Assembly (NCBI GenBank): GCA_020284085.1
Contig: JACEVL010000145.1
Coordinates: forward strand, 987,983-1,051,982
Direction of reading: 5' to 3'
Origin: Aporrectodea caliginosa
Taxonomy: Eukaryota > Annelida > Clitellata > Crassiclitellata > Lumbricidae
DNA: 64,000 nucleotides
Part shown: positions 1-10,777 of the stretch, in pieces
Layout: each line of letters begins with the position of its first letter
How positions within the stretch are numbered: position 1 is the first letter of the stretch
Made by a program: the position numbers and the translations under genes
Notes under the pieces: generated by a model
What the model was told of the DNA's origin: nothing
What the model saw: only the letters and a program-made list of their open reading frames with translations
Database searches by the model: none

Positions 1-44
1 AGTCACATCGGCCCCTCACAAAATATCCCATGTCCCAAGTACTT

Positions 45-240
45 TTAAGTTGGATTGATGAAAAGAATTCTTTGCGTAAATAGAACTCGGATTGGTAAAA
101 CCGCAGTTTACGTTGCCAAATTATTTTATGTGGTCAGTTTAAAATGGAAGTTGGATTGCTGAAAATAATTTTGGCGTTAAAATGGAAGTTGGAGTTATGA
201 AAAATAATTTGTTGCGTAAATAGAAGTTGGATTTATGATA
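45..240. repeat. diverged ~38-bp tandem repeat
   Basis: Four to five imperfect copies of a unit starting with GAAGTTGGATT and containing GCGTAAATAG follow one another. No coding potential is visible. Confidence 0.6.
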
Positions 241-392
241 GTTGTCATTGAAAGCATTTAAATAATTAAATACGCCAACCAGTTAGCATTAGACGATGGA
301 CACCGCAGTCCACTGTCCAGCCCTGAGGCCTCATTTCAACATAGTTTGTCAGCGTAAGCTTAAAAGTATTTGGAACATTGGATATTTTGTAT

Positions 393-600
393 GGGGCCGA
401 TATGACTGGGGCCGATATGACTGGGGCCGATATGACGGGGGCCGATATGACTGGGGCCGATATGACGGGGGCCGATATGGCGGGGGCCGATTTGACGGTG
501 GCCGATTTGACGGGGCTGTTTTGTCGAGGCCATTTTGACGGGGGCTGTTTTGTCGGAGCCGTTTTGTCGGGCCGATTTGTCCTGGGCCATTCTGACGGGT
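393..600. repeat. 15-bp minisatellite, unit GGGGCCGATATGACT
   Basis: About 13 head-to-tail copies of a 15-bp unit, the first seven nearly identical and the later ones drifting (GATTTGACG, TTTTGTCGG). Because 15 is a multiple of three, one + frame reads as repeated Gly-Ala-Asp-Met-Thr. The flanks carry no gene signals, so I treat it as a minisatellite and not a protein. Confidence 0.85.
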
Positions 601-928
601 CACCCAGTTGAACAGTCGAAAGAGTCCAAGGACATAATTAGATCTAGATTTGTAAATTCTGTGTATCTCTGTTGAGCAAGTCCAATCGCATGTTTTTCAG
701 AGGCCGTGTTAAATAAATAAAAATGAATTCGTGGCTTTATCGAGAAATGAAATTTACCTGAGATGTCGTAATACACAACAGCTGCTTTAGACACAAATAA
801 ATTGCTAATTTTGTCCTTTTGTATTCGTAAGCTATGTTTGGGTTCTGCATCATTCTGTGCTACATGTATCTCCTATCCCCATATGCAAAAATAATAATAA
901 CGAAGTCAATTGCCATACGAAAAATATT

Positions 929-1427
<499 letters not shown>

Positions 1428-1468
1428 TAGCCAAATATTATTGTAATGCTAATGCTGTGTCGATTTAG

Positions 1469-1502
1469 ACACCTTTAAAACGTTGCTCTTTGATACTATA
1501 AT
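1469..1502 (-). promoter_or_regulatory. TATA-29-GGTGT unit
   Basis: Minus-strand hexamer ATTATA ending at 1502 and GGTGTCTAAAT from 1473. Paralogue of the unit at 33589 in the partner arm. Confidence 0.5.
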
Positions 1503-2029
1503 AAACACCGAATTTGGTCTGCTTGTTTGGTTATATTCGGTTTCCGTCTTCGAATATTGTTTCCCCTGTAATGCCACATGAACGATAAGAACTCTTCGAA
1601 ATAACTTCTGCCGACGTCAACGGCCTTTGATCCCATAAGATTTTGTTTTAAACTCTGAATCCCGTAATCTATTTGCGGGAATATGGAGTGGGTTACCGGT
1701 CGCTCAGAATGCCACAGAAGAATAGGGGATAAACTGATAATAAACAAATTAAACTAAAGATCTCCTCAGAAATCGATCAAAAGAACGAAATATGATATAT
1801 ACAGACTTGTTTTTGTTAAAGCGCGCTATAAATCATTAGTTGTATCGCACTGTATATTGAATCCAATTAGGATAATAATCGACGAACAGTAAGAGAAACT
1901 CGTTGGAGAGAGGAAGGGAGATGCCAAAGATATCAGAAAAACTACGAAGAAACACAAAAAATTCAGAATTGTCACCGACCTTCCTTTGCAGCTGTCTTGT
2001 TGAGCTGTCAGGAGAAGAAATGTACTTAA

Positions 2030-2304
2030 CCCTAATCATACCAGCATAAAAACAACTTAAACGTACCGGGTGGGGTCGTAAATGACCCCATCTGAGTTTT
2101 TTACTGTAAGTTCAACATGCTTGCTATTTGAGTGTCAGATATATGTATATGTATGTATGAATATATATATGCATGTATATATGTATGTATATATAAAATT
2201 ATACATATATATGTGTATATATATATGTATGAACATTGCATGTGTATATATATATATATATATATCTGTTGCTGTAAGTTTAACATGTTTGTTATTTGAG
2301 TGTT

Positions 2305-2357
<53 letters not shown>

Positions 2358-2570
2358 TGTATATATATGCATATATATATGTATATATAAATATGCATGT
2401 ATATATATATGTTTGTGTATAAACACATATATAGATATCATATGCTGTAAGTTCAAGATGTTTGTCATTTGAGTGTCATAATATATATACCCATATATTG
2501 AATGTTAAATTTTTTATAACACCAATCATACGCGTGGGGTCATAAAAGACCCCACCTGGTATGATTAGGG
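2030..2570. mobile_element. piggyBac-like non-autonomous element
   Basis: Perfect 15-bp terminal inverted repeats (CCCTAATCATACCAG at the left) are bounded by TTAA at 2026-2029 and 2571-2574, the target duplication typical of piggyBac. The interior is (TA)-rich (long run at about 2306-2354) and holds three copies of a segment beginning GTAAGTT(C/T)AA (near 2106, 2274, 2446). It has no transposase. The partner arm near 33080 has one TTAA with matching flanks and no insert, which acts as an empty site. Confidence 0.88.
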
Positions 2571-2610
2571 TTAAGATGCCTCGATGATTAGAAATTACAG
2601 TCACGTTACG

Positions 2611-2644
2611 ACACCTTTAAGTTGCATCTTTACATCGCTATATA
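2611..2644 (-). promoter_or_regulatory. TATA-29-GGTGT unit
   Basis: Hexamer TATATA (2639-2644, minus) and GGTGTCGTAAC from 2615. The piggyBac-like element sits about 40 bp downstream. Paralogue of 33009. Confidence 0.5.
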
Positions 2645-3486
2645 TCCGAAATGTTGTCTTTAAACGGTGGTCATAGTCAATTAGATATATTGTAAGCGCT
2701 AGAGAGCGTATGACGTATGTTTCCTTCAGGTCGCAGTGAAGTCACAATCGCTAAGCGACTTTGACCCCAAACTAGGCATTCTAAATATAGATATCGATGT
2801 TTACTTTTGTGTAGCCTATCACAGCTGACGTTGTACTGTGAAATGAAGCTTGCATGACGTCAGCCAGCGCTCATTAACATAATTGGTGACGTTCCACGCA
2901 ATTAACGTCGATGATGACGTCAGTCAACGCTCATTTTTGGCTAGCTTAAGGGCCAAGGCCGTTTTGAATCGGTAGCCTCAGCATAGATGGTAGATGCTCG
3001 CTCTAGTGATATATTTATATATTATACATCTCTATGGTTATAGTTCATCTGTTGAAAGGCTAAGGATTGGACTAGTGATGTAAATTTACCGGTAAAATAT
3101 TTTTGCGGTAAAAAATCCGGATTTTTACCGGTAAAATTGGTAAAATATGGTAAAAAATGGTAAAAAATGATTTAAGTGATGTAATATCCTGGTTTTTTCC
3201 CCAAACAGTGTGTTTAGCCATTTATCAGTTACAGACAATAATATTGAAATGCCTTGGTAGTCCTATTGAATTGCTAAACAGATAGTTTGTTTGAGAAAAA
3301 CACATTTTTGTTACAAAGTGAGTTTTCGTCCACTGTAACAAATTGCAATAATTGTTGTAAGTGATTCAGCCCAGATGAAAACTTCTCTGATATTTGGTAG
3401 GCCTATATATCAGGTCTCATTCACTTTAAAATGCTACAACTTATCAGTTCTAGCAGGTAGAATTTAGAGAAATAGAAGATACGTAG

Positions 3487-4220
3487 TAGAGGTCTGCGGG
3501 TAGAGGGTTTTTGCTACCCGACCCGTAGCCGTAACCCAGAAATGCTACCCGTACCCGTACCCGACCCGTACTCAAAATAACTACCCGATCCGACCCGTAC
3601 CCGCGGGTATACCCATACCCGTACCCTACCCGCCATTTATTAGTTAGCCTTCACATAGTCCCAGTCCCTACCAGGCCAGCTCAATAGATATCATGTAGTC
3701 GTAATAATGACAGGCTGCTTTGGTGGTGATGATGCTGATGATGATAATGATTATGATGTTGTTGTTGACGATGATGATAATAATAATTATAATAAACAGT
3801 AATAGTAGTAGCAGTAGTAGTAGTGGTGGTGGTGGCGGCGGCGGCGGTAGTAGTAGTAGTAGTGCAAACAAGAAGCACTTTGTAACTGTAATTTGAATAC
3901 CTATCAATGAATGTCAAGTTCACTAAAGCGCACGGGCATAGGTCAGCTCAAGCATATGGTACTTACACGGAATAGCGCCAGTTATTGTAAGTCTTTTAAA
4001 GTGCAAGACTCAGAATTACATGTAACCCCAAAATTTCATGTCGGTACGGGTAAAATCGGGTATACCCGTACCCGTAATGCTGTAGGGCCTAATAGACAGC
4101 TACACTGGAGCCTACGTACCCGTACCCGACCCGTGAAATGCCTACCCGATCCGTACCCGACCCGCGGGTACGGGTCGAGTACGGGTAAACCCGTAGGTAC
4201 GGGTATTTAGAGAACCCCTA
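3487..4220. mobile_element. nested hAT-like element rich in ACCCGT
   Basis: Ends TAGAGGTCTGCGGGTAG and (inverted) TAGGGGTTCTCTAAATACCC; direct repeat GATACGTAG on both sides (3478-3486, 4221-4229), 8 or 9 bp depending on where the element is cut. Both subterminal regions are arrays of CCCGTACCCG. The centre (3720-3860) holds GAT/GTA/GGC trinucleotide repeats. Confidence 0.75.
4081..4118 (+). repeat. 38-bp perfect inverted repeat, left arm
   Basis: Exact reverse complement of 4223-4260. This arm lies inside the nested element 3487-4220; the other lies outside it, starting within its target duplication. Confidence 0.9.
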
Positions 4221-4222
4221 GA

Positions 4223-4260
4223 TACGTAGGCTCCAGTGTAGCTGTCTATTAGGCCCTACA
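4223..4260 (-). repeat. 38-bp perfect inverted repeat, right arm
   Basis: Partner of 4081-4118. It is ordinary flank of the nested element and belongs to the outer hAT element. Confidence 0.9.
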
Positions 4261-4826
4261 GTAGCCTAATATTACTTGCCACTTGCTGGGAGATTTCATA
4301 GGTAGATTTCTGCTACAGAAAATGGTGCATGAAAACTAGTTGAAATTTTGTAAAAACTAACCGAGTATTGTTTCAACACAATTCAGCAATCATCTATTAT
4401 TTGTCAACGGGTGATGAGCCCGTGAACAGAAAGAAAGAAAGAATATTTACACAGCAAAGCTCATAGGCATTATATCCGAGCGACACCCAAGCCTATGATC
4501 AGTTTCTACAATTTTGTGAATGAAGCTGACGTTGAAAGCTGACATTGAAAATCTTATGTGAATATTGATACTAATAATATTATTTATGTTATTTAATAGG
4601 CCCTCAGTGAAAAGAAATAAAACTTTAAGCATTTACCATTTTAATCATTTTTTACCATATTTTACCATTTTTTACCACGGTAAAATATAATGCGGATTTT
4701 TTACCGGTCAAAAATCCGGATTTTTTACCGGTAAAAATCATTTCACATCACTAGATTGGACTGAGTCGATCGTCGGTTGAGAACTACATTGAGTCATAAG
4801 GCAAAGATCTTCAAAGCGCTCAATGA

Positions 4827-5252
4827 GATCCTGAGTGGGTTGGTAGCCCACTCGCCACGCCGGTGGCCCGGGTTCGATTCCGTGTCGGTCGGTTTATCAG
4901 AGATTAATTTCTCGGATCTTTACTGCGGGTGGCTCGGTCGCAATATAAACGTGGAGTACAATACAATACAATACAACACAACACAATACAACTGGGGCGC
5001 GGTGGTATAGAGGTATGTTCGGCGCCTTGCAGCTGGAGGGTTGCGGGTTCGAATCCACCTCAAAGCCGCCGCTTAGGGATCCTGGGCAAGTCCTTCACTC
5101 GCAATTGCTCATGCGCTTCGGCGTGAAACTCCGATTCAGCGTCCGCGCAGTAGTCGGGAGCGCCTCTGAATAGGCAATCTGGTAGGGCGCTATGACAAGT
5201 GTTCAAATACAATACAATACAATACAATACAATACAATACAATACAATACAA
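4827..5252 (+). mobile_element. dimeric tRNA-derived SINE (S2)
   Basis: First unit: tRNA-like head from 4827 with B-box GGGTTCGATTCC (4870-4881), ending in (AATAC)n at about 4957-4990. Second unit: a different tRNA-like head from about 4993, A-box-like TGGTATAGAGG, B-box GGGTTCGAATCC (5045-5056), a tRNA-unrelated body, and a 3' hairpin AGCGCC...GGCGCT (about 5159-5200) followed by a second (AATAC)n tail (5206-5252). The same two-unit order occurs on minus at 7165-7528, so the dimer is a mobile form and not a chance pair. Confidence 0.85.
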
Positions 5253-5257
5253 TGGCG

Positions 5258-5755
5258 GTCAACATAGACGTCTATGTATTCGCCATAGGCTAGACGAACG
5301 CTGAATGTTGGGGCTCTGCCTAACAACGAGAGTTGGTGCACACAGGGGACGTCCATACGTGGAAATGGAGTGGGTGACCTGGTCGCCTCGAACAATATGA
5401 AAAAATAGAGAAGTGATAATAAAAATGTAAATAAGGAACTGAGGAGAACTCTGCAAATTGAAAGAAATATGAGAAATATATAATTATAGAAAACTGAAGA
5501 ATCTCCAGAAATAATTTAAACAACTGAGATCAACAACAACACTTCGGAGTCATACATGGTACACCAGCGACAGATGCAACAGCAACAACAACAGATGCAA
5601 CAAGGCTGAAACAGGGGCATACACAACCGTATTTTCGTTATTATTATTCAAAGGGCTTCAATACGGCTGCTAGGGCCGTTAACGTAGGCCGTACTTATGT
5701 ACTAAGGATGGCTAGGCGATGTTATCAGTTATTGAAAGAAATTATTTATCTCACG
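5258..5755 (+). repeat. inverted-duplication arm 1b
   Basis: Matches 31700-32215 on the opposite strand, through AACAACA-rich DNA near 5540-5600 and CAATACGGCTGCTAGGGCC. Similar single-copy tiles with a (TTG)n core occur at 16400-16900, 52200-52680 and 63590-64000. Confidence 0.75.
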
Positions 5756-6079
5756 TTTAACGACATCTTTTAGCGACAAAGGCCGTTGACGTCTTTAAAG
5801 TTTTTGATGCATTTCAGTTCAGAAAGTCTCTAGCTAAGAAGGCAGGTAAAAGGTGAAAAACTGTTTGCGGTAAATGTGGATATTTTGAACATATTGCAAC
5901 TAATTTCTTCTGATTAAACATATCGTAACTCTGCACGCAGAAGTAGTGACTTCAGTGTCATTCTACATCCCCTGTAATGTAATGTAATTAAATTAGAACT
6001 TCTATAGCATCGTCAGTAGGAAACTACTTCTATGATGCTTTACACACACTATCAGCTGTAAGCGCAAATGCCATGAATA
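5756..6079. other. non-coding stretch with one tile-B copy
   Basis: Tile-B start TTTAACGACATCTTTTAG at 5758 with GGCCGTTGACGTC following. I recognise nothing in the rest. Confidence 0.5.
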
Positions 6080-6230
6080 ACCTGCAAGGACATTTCTAAC
6101 TGTGTTTTAAACGAAAATGCTTTTGGTTTCCTGAACAGATGCAGGAAGACTGCTCCAGGCACGTGGACCAGCGACCTGAGAGACTCGTGACTGTGGAACC
6201 ATCGACCTTAATATGAGTAACCGGAAGTTC
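6080..6230 (-). pseudogene. possible LINE C-terminal remnant
   Basis: A minus frame contains SMVPQSRVSQVAGPRAWSSL, which resembles the W(N/S)SLP signature near the C-terminus of CR1/L2-type ORF2 proteins. Stops and frame changes surround it. Weak call. From here to 6540 I see no other feature. Confidence 0.35.
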
Positions 6231-6562
6231 TACTATATCCAGGGGCAAGGGTCATACCTATGACAAAGTCTCTCCTGCGTCGTTCTGCACTAGACGTCTG
6301 TGTATATTGGTCGAAGCGTCTTTCCATCATAATACAAAGTGTGTAGGACTTAGGACCACATACGTGCAACTGTCACACAACGCATTCAACTTCGCCCCTA
6401 TAATAGGGAATCAGTCTGTCTAGGGACCTCGCAACAGGGTTGGCCTGTTCTCTGAAACGGGATCAGTTGAAAAGGTAAAAAGAGGACGGCACGCTAATCA
6501 TCCCTGCAATGACACAATGTTGTCAAACAACAACTAATTAACGTCATGAAGTATTGTTTTAC

Positions 6563-6596
6563 ACACCTTTAAAACGCTTCTTTGCTACACTATATA
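6563..6596 (-). promoter_or_regulatory. TATA-29-GGTGT unit
   Basis: Hexamer TATATA (6591-6596, minus), spacer ending GAAGCG, then TTTTAAAGGTGTGTAAA. Paralogue of 27386. Confidence 0.55.
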
Positions 6597-6821
6597 TTAT
6601 ACGCAATTTCCTTATTCAGTGCATTGAATCGCTATGAAGTAAGCCTATCGTAGACATGATTAGCTGTATTATTTTATGTTGTTTAACAGTGAATATCAGA
6701 GACATTGTAAATTTCCGCTTTGACGTCTTTAAATGGTGTTTTTCGAACTCCATAAACTCTTTCTTTCACCGTATTTTTTACATAATTTATTATGGTCCTC
6801 AACGACCTTTGATGTCATTTT

Positions 6822-7050
6822 ATAATAATAATAATAATAATCTTTTCTTTATTAAGCGCCTGACAAACGCACTGCGCTGTACATTTACAATTACATGTTA
6901 TGCAATTTAAATCTTAACTACTAACAGAACAGACAGCTTGCAATACAACGGCGCTAATAGCAGCCTACAAACATATCCGCCCAACGGGGGCTCGAACTCG
7001 GTACCTCTCGGTCTGCGTGCCAGATGTTATCCAATGCGCCACGGGCCCCC
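6822..7050 (-). mobile_element. tRNA-derived SINE (S1), (ATT)n tail
   Basis: Minus-strand head begins near 7050 (GGGCCCGTGGCGCATTGG, A-box-like), with B-box GAGTTCGAGCCC about 50 bp on. The body ends in AATAAAGAAAAGA plus (TTA)n at 6821-6841. Related copies: 32730-32930, 38350-38499, 49829-50135, 50846-51061. The partner arm at 27168-27180 lacks the insert. Confidence 0.85.
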
Positions 7051-7164
7051 CGTGACGACGTTAAACTTTGTAATGAAAAATTCCTTTATTGGTTCAACGT
7101 CCGAAATATACTGGGTACGGTCGACCTTATGAGATTGGCACCTAACATGCAGCCACACGTGGGG

Positions 7165-7528
7165 GGGGGATTCAGAGGCGCTCCCGACTACTGCGCGAAC
7201 GCTGAATCGGAGTTTCACGCCGAAGCGCATGAGCAATTGCGAGTGAAGGACTTGCCCAGGGTCCCTACGCGGCGACTTTGAGGTGGATCCGAACCCGCAA
7301 ACCTCCAGCTGCAAAGCACCGAACATACCCCTACACCACCGCGCCCCAGTTGTATTGTGATGTGTTGTATTGTGTGTTGTATTGTACTCCACGTTTATAA
7401 TGCGACCGAGCCACCCGCAGTAAAGATCCGAGAAATTAATCTCTGATAAACCGACCCGACCGGGAAGCGAACCCGGGGCGCCGGCGCGGAGAGCGGGCAC
7501 CAACCCACTCGGCCACTCAGGATCCTTA
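7165..7528 (-). mobile_element. dimeric tRNA-derived SINE (S2), minus
   Basis: Same order as 4827-5252: first head from 7528 with B-box-like GGGTTCGCTTCC, (TACAA)-type linker near 7352-7388, second head with GGGTTCGGATCC, then the body ending in the AGCGCC side of the hairpin near 7170. The terminal half of the hairpin and the tail are missing and a run of G (7152-7160) marks the edge. Confidence 0.8.
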
Positions 7529-7753
7529 AAGGATGAAGGATATGCTAATAATCGTCAATTATGGCGCTATAATTCAGTAAATTTTTCGGTCCGGTATTTA
7601 TTGCACTGCGAATAATACCAAATAGACAAAAACTGCTGCCAATGGACACATTTTTAACCGATTAATATTGCATTTATTAGATTTATTGAACCATCGGCTA
7701 AAGAAATATGTACGCAAAGTGTCGCAAAGCCCCAAAACGTGTGGCTCACTTAG

Positions 7754-7787
7754 ACACCCCTATCTCGCTAATTTCACTGACTATATT
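7754..7787 (-). promoter_or_regulatory. TATA-29-GGTGT unit
   Basis: Hexamer AATATA (7782-7787, minus), GGTGTCTAAGTGAGCC from 7758. Downstream (leftward) lies TTTGCGACACTTTGCGTAC, the usual companion of these units. Confidence 0.5.
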
Positions 7788-7794
7788 ACCTGAT

Positions 7795-8133
7795 CTTACA
7801 TCATTACGTTACTACCTTCATGGCAAAAATTTCTCTCTCGCGCAATCGTTACTAACTCAGAAATGCTTCCTTGCTAGGATGCGAGACAAATAAACAAGGT
7901 TTCCCATATCTGGCTATTTGAGTCCTCATCTTCCCCATACATACGACTAACCCTAACTATTCCTTCACTGCGTTCTTCTCGATATAAAATAACTTCCCTC
8001 ATGATTCAATTCTTGGTTTGCAAAATATAAATATTTTGTTTGTTTGAATATATTAAGCTCTCCATGTAGGCTACAGTGCTCGGCGTTTGCTAGTGCTTCT
8101 CATTTAAGAACCTACTTACTTACTTACTAAACT
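7795..8133 (+). mobile_element. LINE family alpha 3' end, (TTAC)n tail
   Basis: The end of an ORF2-like frame (…LTQKCFLARM.DK stop at about 7891) is followed by a 3' UTR ending TGCTAGTGCTTCTCATTTAAG and (TTAC)n at 8113-8127. The protein end matches that of the longer minus copy at 60001-60562. 5'-truncated. Confidence 0.7.
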
Positions 8134-8140
8134 CCGCCAC

Positions 8141-8240
8141 TGCACGTCCGTGCCCTAGTGCGAGACGGTGCCAGACCCAAGCTTGGATGAAGGAGGATGG
8201 CGACGTTAATTCTCTTTGTTATCACACAATGTCGTCAAAC
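8141..8240 (-). repeat. tile C copy
   Basis: Minus orientation: AACTCCGCCACTGC at 8141, GGATGAAGGAGGATGGCGACG in the middle, TGTCGTCAAACTGAAAC at the end. A second copy follows at 8428-8525. Confidence 0.7.
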
Positions 8241-8666
8241 TGAAACTACGTAATCGGTAATTGTAAAAGATGGTCCTCGTATCGACTCCATTGTATAAAG
8301 TAGCGTCTACGTTAACGATCCCGGCAGCCAAAATATGTTGTGTTAATGGAAGCAGGATATAGAAATCTCGACGTATTGATGTCGCTGATAACTAAAGCAC
8401 AGAGGGATTTTATTGAACTATTGACTGCGCCACTGCGCGTACACTGGCAGTGCCAGTCCCACGCCTTGAAACGCAGGAGGACGACGCTAATCGTCTTTGT
8501 CTTGACAGAGTGTTGTTAAACAGCAAATAACCAATGTAAGCAACTATTGCTCGATGTAAGAATGCACACAATTTGTTTCGACTAGCACTCAAACCTACAG
8601 GCTGGACATCATCCACAAAATACTAATATGCTAAATTCGGTTGTATGTTAGATGTCACAAAGCAGC

Positions 8667-9005
8667 TTAAACCAACAGCTCTGGTTCCATTTCGATTGTT
8701 TTCGTTAATTCTGCATTCGCCTCAATCTGTTGATGTCTAATAATATCATTATATTCAGCGTTCATCTTGTCACCTTTACATGGGTTGTTGGGGTTTGAAT
8801 AAGATATGTAGCTATCATCTGTGATCAAGTCAAACACTTAGTCATCGGTTTGTGACCCCTCAACGGCCGTAGACGCAAAAGATAAGGCAGGAGGCTTCTC
8901 ATATGTTGAATCAAATGAGCGTTCGGAAATACTGATGGATACATTCGACAGCCTTTTTTAGCTTATGTTTCGTAGGCATTTCACGACTTGAAGTTACCAT
9001 TTGCT
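8667..9005 (-). pseudogene. decayed ORF of an unrecognised repeated family (copy 1)
   Basis: I do not recognise the protein. A start-like ATGCCTACGAAACATAAG lies near 8968 (minus). After a frame break an open stretch of about 50 codons reads SYISYSNPNNPCK...AEYNDIIRHQQIEANAE and stops near 8667. The same peptide landmarks recur in copies 2-4 (30306, 45829, 49341) in broken frames. Shared wording at protein level across four diverged copies argues the ancestor coded for protein. No copy is intact. It could be a cellular gene family or a gene of an extinct mobile element. Confidence 0.45.
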
Positions 9006-9303
9006 TCACTTTTAGAGTGTAAAAACGAGTTATGAGGAAGAAAGCCAATCTCTCGATTTTATACGATTAATACAGACCAATCAGCGTCGAAGACTTTTAA
9101 CAAAACGGTTGAAAGAAACAATACGTCCAGCTCTCAACGAAATATATTTATACGATTCGTTAAATCAGGTTGAATTTATATGAACGCTATGTAAGTGCTA
9201 AAATAGGATTTGCACAACGCTATGTAAGTGCTAAAACAGGTTTTGAACTCGAGGGTTTAATCAGCAACAATATTATAATTATAGAACCACACGCCAGCTT
9301 CTA

Positions 9304-9337
9304 CTTATAAGACGAATAGGTACCTTAAAAGAGGTGT
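9304..9337 (+). promoter_or_regulatory. TATA-29-GGTGT unit
   Basis: Hexamer CTTATA at 9304, core CTTAAAAGAGGTGTGTAA with GGTGT at 9333. Faces the minus unit at 10142. Paralogue of 29987-30020. Confidence 0.5.
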
Positions 9338-10108
9338 GTAATTATTTTACACTCGAACATGACTGAATTATTCGAAATTATTCGAAATGTATTAAATAAA
9401 ACATCCTTTGAAATCGAGAAACGTCAACAAAGACGATCTTCTCTAATCCCAGAGGCCATTATTTCGATCTTCATTTCTCACCTAAAATACTGGTGACGAC
9501 AATATTATAGAATCGGTCGGAAACTAATGAGCTAAATTTTAAGAGAAATAAATAGATTAATAGATATGAGTGCTTTTGCGATTTTTCGATTATTCAATAA
9601 ATTGTCCGTGGCAAAAGACTCTGAAGCTAGTGTCGACACCCTATGGTTACCAGGGCAGTTGACGTAACCAAGGTTCGAGCTGTATTATTCCACACGAACG
9701 GGTGAGAACTGTTAAAAAATAATTGCTACCGAACTCTTTTGTTACCAAAAGATGTCGTTAAACTGTGGAATCAATCCAATCATCGAACTTCAAAAAAATT
9801 ATATTAGGTCTGCATTATGTCACAGCAAAAACTGCGAGACTTGTTTATAAAATATATATTTATCGACGTCAACAGACATTGATTCCAATAGACGTCGTTA
9901 CGGTGTTTCATTCGTCTTCCACTCCGCCACTGCTCATACTTTGTTAGTGCCAAACTCGAGAGAATAATTATATGAAAAAGGAGGGAGACTTTAATTTCTT
10001 TGCTATGACACATCGTTGTTAAACAGTAAGGAACTAACCATTTAGCTATCCGAAATGAAACACCTACGTAAGATGTCTCAAAATACTCAAATACATGATT
10101 GTGTTTAA

Positions 10109-10142
10109 ACACCTTTATATCTTTTATTTATAAAGCTATATA
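10109..10142 (-). promoter_or_regulatory. TATA-29-GGTGT unit
   Basis: Hexamer TATATA (10137-10142, minus), GGTGTTTAAAC from 10113, then GAGTATTTTGAGACATCTTACG downstream. Paralogue of 29167. Confidence 0.55.
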
Positions 10143-10777
10143 TAAAGGTTTTTCGTGTATGCACCATTGGGACACTTGGCGCGAGCATCACATTGTAAAG
10201 GTGTATTCGTTGTTTCTAACAAAATTTGTTTTAATCGACGTCAACTGTAGCCTTCGATAGGAAGATGTTTAGCTGCTCGATTCAATTTTATTGGTCAGAC
10301 CGCTCTCTTAAGACACCTTTATAGTTTATCAAATGCGTTCAACTGTTGATAGCCCGGTTCATACATATAACATTATGTTGTATTATGCCACAAAAATGGT
10401 AAGGGCGACGCTAATGATCTCTGTTATCACGCAGTGTCGTTAAACTGAAACTACTACTACGAGTGCCTTCAATTTAAAGATTCAACCCACCCTCCGTCGT
10501 CGGCCTTGTGAACCAATTTAATTGTGTTGTAATTATTCATTTCTGAAGTGCCGGTGTCTAATGCACAAGGCATCAACCGATGGCACACCAAAACCAAGTC
10601 GTAATCAGGTCAATATCACAAACAAGATCAGTCCATAAAACTGTAAGACTTCTGCTTCTCTAATTGTAACCGCATTACAAATGTCTCTGAATGACTAAAA
10701 CATCCAACCATCGACAGCAGAGTTTCCATAGTTTAACGACATCTTGTGTCTGTCAAAATAGTTGACGACGACCCCTA

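Larger units (their letters stand above)
3073..4753. mobile_element. hAT-like element, 8-bp TSD
   Basis: Termini TAGTGATGTAAAT and, inverted, TAGTGATGTGAAAT; subterminal regions rich in TTACCGGTAAAA and GGTAAAAAATGG. Flanked by identical 8-bp GATTGGAC at 3065-3072 and 4754-4761. The interrupted host sequence is intact at 32936-32975 (minus), 16918-16960 and 22510-22545, which fixes the boundaries. There is no transposase reading frame; 3487-4220 is a second element nested inside. Confidence 0.88.
6540..7155 (+). repeat. inverted-duplication arm 2
   Basis: Collinear with 26808-27440 on the opposite strand. This copy carries a SINE (6822-7050); the partner instead carries a LINE tail (26862-27106). 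Each arm is therefore an empty site for the other's insertion. Confidence 0.8.
7538..8540 (+). repeat. inverted-duplication arm 3
   Basis: Closely matches 35960-36966 read in reverse, including the LINE tail at 7795-8133, so that insertion came before the duplication. Coordinates sum to about 44504 through the arm with few indels. Confidence 0.85.
8630..10770 (+). repeat. inverted-duplication arm 4 (2.1 kb)
   Basis: Reads collinearly with 30680-28480; coordinate sums drift only from about 39310 to 39260. Contains a decayed ORF, two facing TATA-29-GGTGT units (9304 + and 10142 -), and tiles B and C. Confidence 0.85.

Noticed and set aside
4870..5056. Functional tRNA genes at the B-box matches
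   Set aside because: Heads are followed by SINE bodies and repeat tails and recur in several copies; the acceptor stems do not close.
7708..7893. Apparent 60-residue protein duplicated at 36614-36841
   Set aside because: Its first half is a TATA-GGTGT tile on the other strand and its second half is the tail of a LINE ORF2. The duplication is the inverted arm.
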